From positions 1 to 39,096 of the IMG/VR virus record IMGVR_UViG_3300030390_000938: a stretch of DNA of 39,096 nucleotides. The stretch is one strand, 5' to 3'. The DNA is from a virus. Below, in pieces: positions 38,374-39,096 of the stretch. The position numbers were made by a program, and so were the translations under genes. A model generated the notes under the pieces. That model was not told where the DNA came from and made no database searches. It saw nothing but the letters and a program-made list of their open reading frames with translations. How positions within the stretch are numbered: the first letter of the stretch is position 1; every line of letters starts with the position of its first letter.

Positions 38374-38789
38374 TATCGCTTAGACCCGCCAGTAAGCTTT
38401 TTGGCAAGCGTATTACTTACCTTGATATTATTATTGGTTTCAATCGGCGCATTATCGCCCTGCATTAAATTGTGTTCTTTAATTGCAGCAATGGCGCTCT
38501 GCATGTTAATCATGCCCTTTTCGCTATCCTCAGATGTTGCTATTGATGCTATACGCTCAAGCAGTTTAAGCTTCTGCTCTTTAGACCAAATAAAGTTTTC
38601 ATCATTCTTTTTTTGGTGTTTGGCGATAGCTTTTTTTACGGCAGGTTTTGTCAAGTTTTCTTGACCAATTGACTTAGCTGTTTTTTCACTGTATCCAGCC
38701 TTAATAGCTGCTTGTGTAGCGTTACCGCCATTAAGCAAATAAGCCTTTACAAAGGCATCTTGCTTTGGTGTTAATTTAAGTTCGGACAC
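38373..38789 (-). CDS. terS: Terminase small subunit
   Basis: This Terminase_2-type DNA-recognition subunit has LTPKQDAFVKAYLLNGGNAT, AAIKAGYSEKTAKSIGQ (the HTH) and a basic C-terminal end (LAKKLTGGSKR). I prefer the GTG at 38789 (GAGGTAAGG upstream; the protein then reads MSELKLTPK), giving 138 residues. The ATG at 38822 has no ribosome site. It binds the packaging site and loads the large subunit. Packaging type (cos or pac) cannot be judged from this window. Confidence 0.9.
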   Translation of the reverse strand: MSELKLTPKQDAFVKAYLLNGGNATQAAIKAGYSEKTAKSIGQENLTKPAVKKAIAKHQKKNDENFIWSKEQKLKLLERIASIATSEDSEKGMINMQSAIAAIKEHNLMQGDNAPIETNNNIKVSNTLAKKLTGGSKR

Positions 38790-38851
38790 CGCCCTTACCT
38801 CATATTTTCGCGAACCTCGCATTTATTTTATTATAGCTTATTACAGGCAAT

Positions 38852-38876
38852 AAAAAACCCCACGTTATGCGGGGCT
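38852..38876 (-). terminator. Terminator of the right-edge gene
   Basis: On the minus strand GCCCCGC-ATAAC-GTGGGGT folds with two G-U pairs and is followed by six T. It ends transcription arriving from the right edge, so the terminase operon must start within about 38790-38850. Confidence 0.85.
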
Positions 38877-38936
38877 TTTTATTTCAGACTCTATATAGAA
38901 AATATAAAATCTTACTGTGGAAGCTGGATTATAACC

Positions 38937-39096
38937 CTAACTCAAATAACTATCAACGCCTTTCGGCTCGTATTGTCTAATATGCTTTTCATAGTTGGCT
39001 ATCTCTTTCTCTAACTCATTAGCTGATTTAGCGTCATTCATTTCAGCATAAGCCTTAACCTTTAATTTAAGCTCTGCTACTTTGCGCTTGTAGTAA
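38937..39096 (-). CDS. Partial hypothetical protein at the right edge
   Basis: A minus-strand frame runs off the window; 52 residues and the stop are present. The sequence is a charged helix with heptad character (KVAELKLKVKAYAEMN, SANELEKEIANYEKHIRQYE) ending PKGVDSYLS. It looks like a small coiled-coil protein. It belongs to a unit upstream of the terminases and ends at the terminator above. Joining it to position 1 as a circle gives no start codon. Confidence 0.6.
   Translation of the reverse strand, partial: YYKRKVAELKLKVKAYAEMNDAKSANELEKEIANYEKHIRQYEPKGVDSYLS

Noticed and set aside
1-39096. Circular joining of the window ends
   Set aside because: Extending the right-edge frame through position 1 runs through the terminator at 22-49 without a start codon, and I saw no terminal repeat.

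Overview
The window reads as most of a tailed double-stranded DNA bacteriophage genome, AT-rich and gene-dense. The morphology is siphovirus-like: there is a tape-measure gene, a major tail tube gene, frameshifted tail chaperones and no contractile sheath gene. Shine-Dalgarno sites, codon use, a GH24 lysozyme, a 3-TM holin and beta-helix tailspikes fit a Gram-negative, probably marine gammaproteobacterial host; the host is inference. No integrase, tRNA, rRNA, CRISPR array or insertion sequence was seen. The right edge cuts a gene, and I found no evidence that the two ends join.

Layout, left to right. (1) 1-1.9 kb, minus strand: a PAPS-reductase/PP-loop-like enzyme followed by a chain of tiny overlapping genes, ending at a terminator near position 22. 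(2) 1.9-2.25 kb: non-coding, with thirteen copies of an 8-mer and a perfect 20-bp inverted repeat around AT-rich DNA, a candidate replication origin. (3) 2.25-4.65 kb, minus: primase-helicase behind a Cro-like HTH regulator. (4) 4.75-12.5 kb, plus: DUF2800 nuclease, DUF2815 single-strand-binding-like protein, family-B-like DNA polymerase, VRR-NUC nuclease, AP2/HNH endonuclease, SNF2 helicase, small genes and a MazG-like pyrophosphatase. (5) 12.5-14 kb, plus: lysis cassette. (6) 14-38.8 kb, minus: structural genes. In transcription order these are terminases, Mu-F-like head protein, HNH nuclease, DUF4055 portal, scaffold, DUF5309 capsid, decoration proteins, connectors, tail tube, chaperones, tape measure, tail tip and two paralogous tailspikes.

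Two plus-strand cargo units interrupt the minus-strand structural block: three tiny overlapping genes at 28.3-28.7 kb and a repeat-containing protein at 35.1-35.6 kb. Both look like morons.

Regulation is unusually legible. A Cro-like gene sits beside a palindromic operator embedded in the early promoter, and a second early promoter has the same architecture 1.5 kb downstream. A 29-nt motif recurs upstream of at least five transcription units in the orientation of transcription. Hairpin terminators punctuate the structural block, and two structural-block genes have palindromes over their start regions. The tail chaperones carry a textbook A-AAA-AAG slippery site leading in frame into the downstream reading frame.
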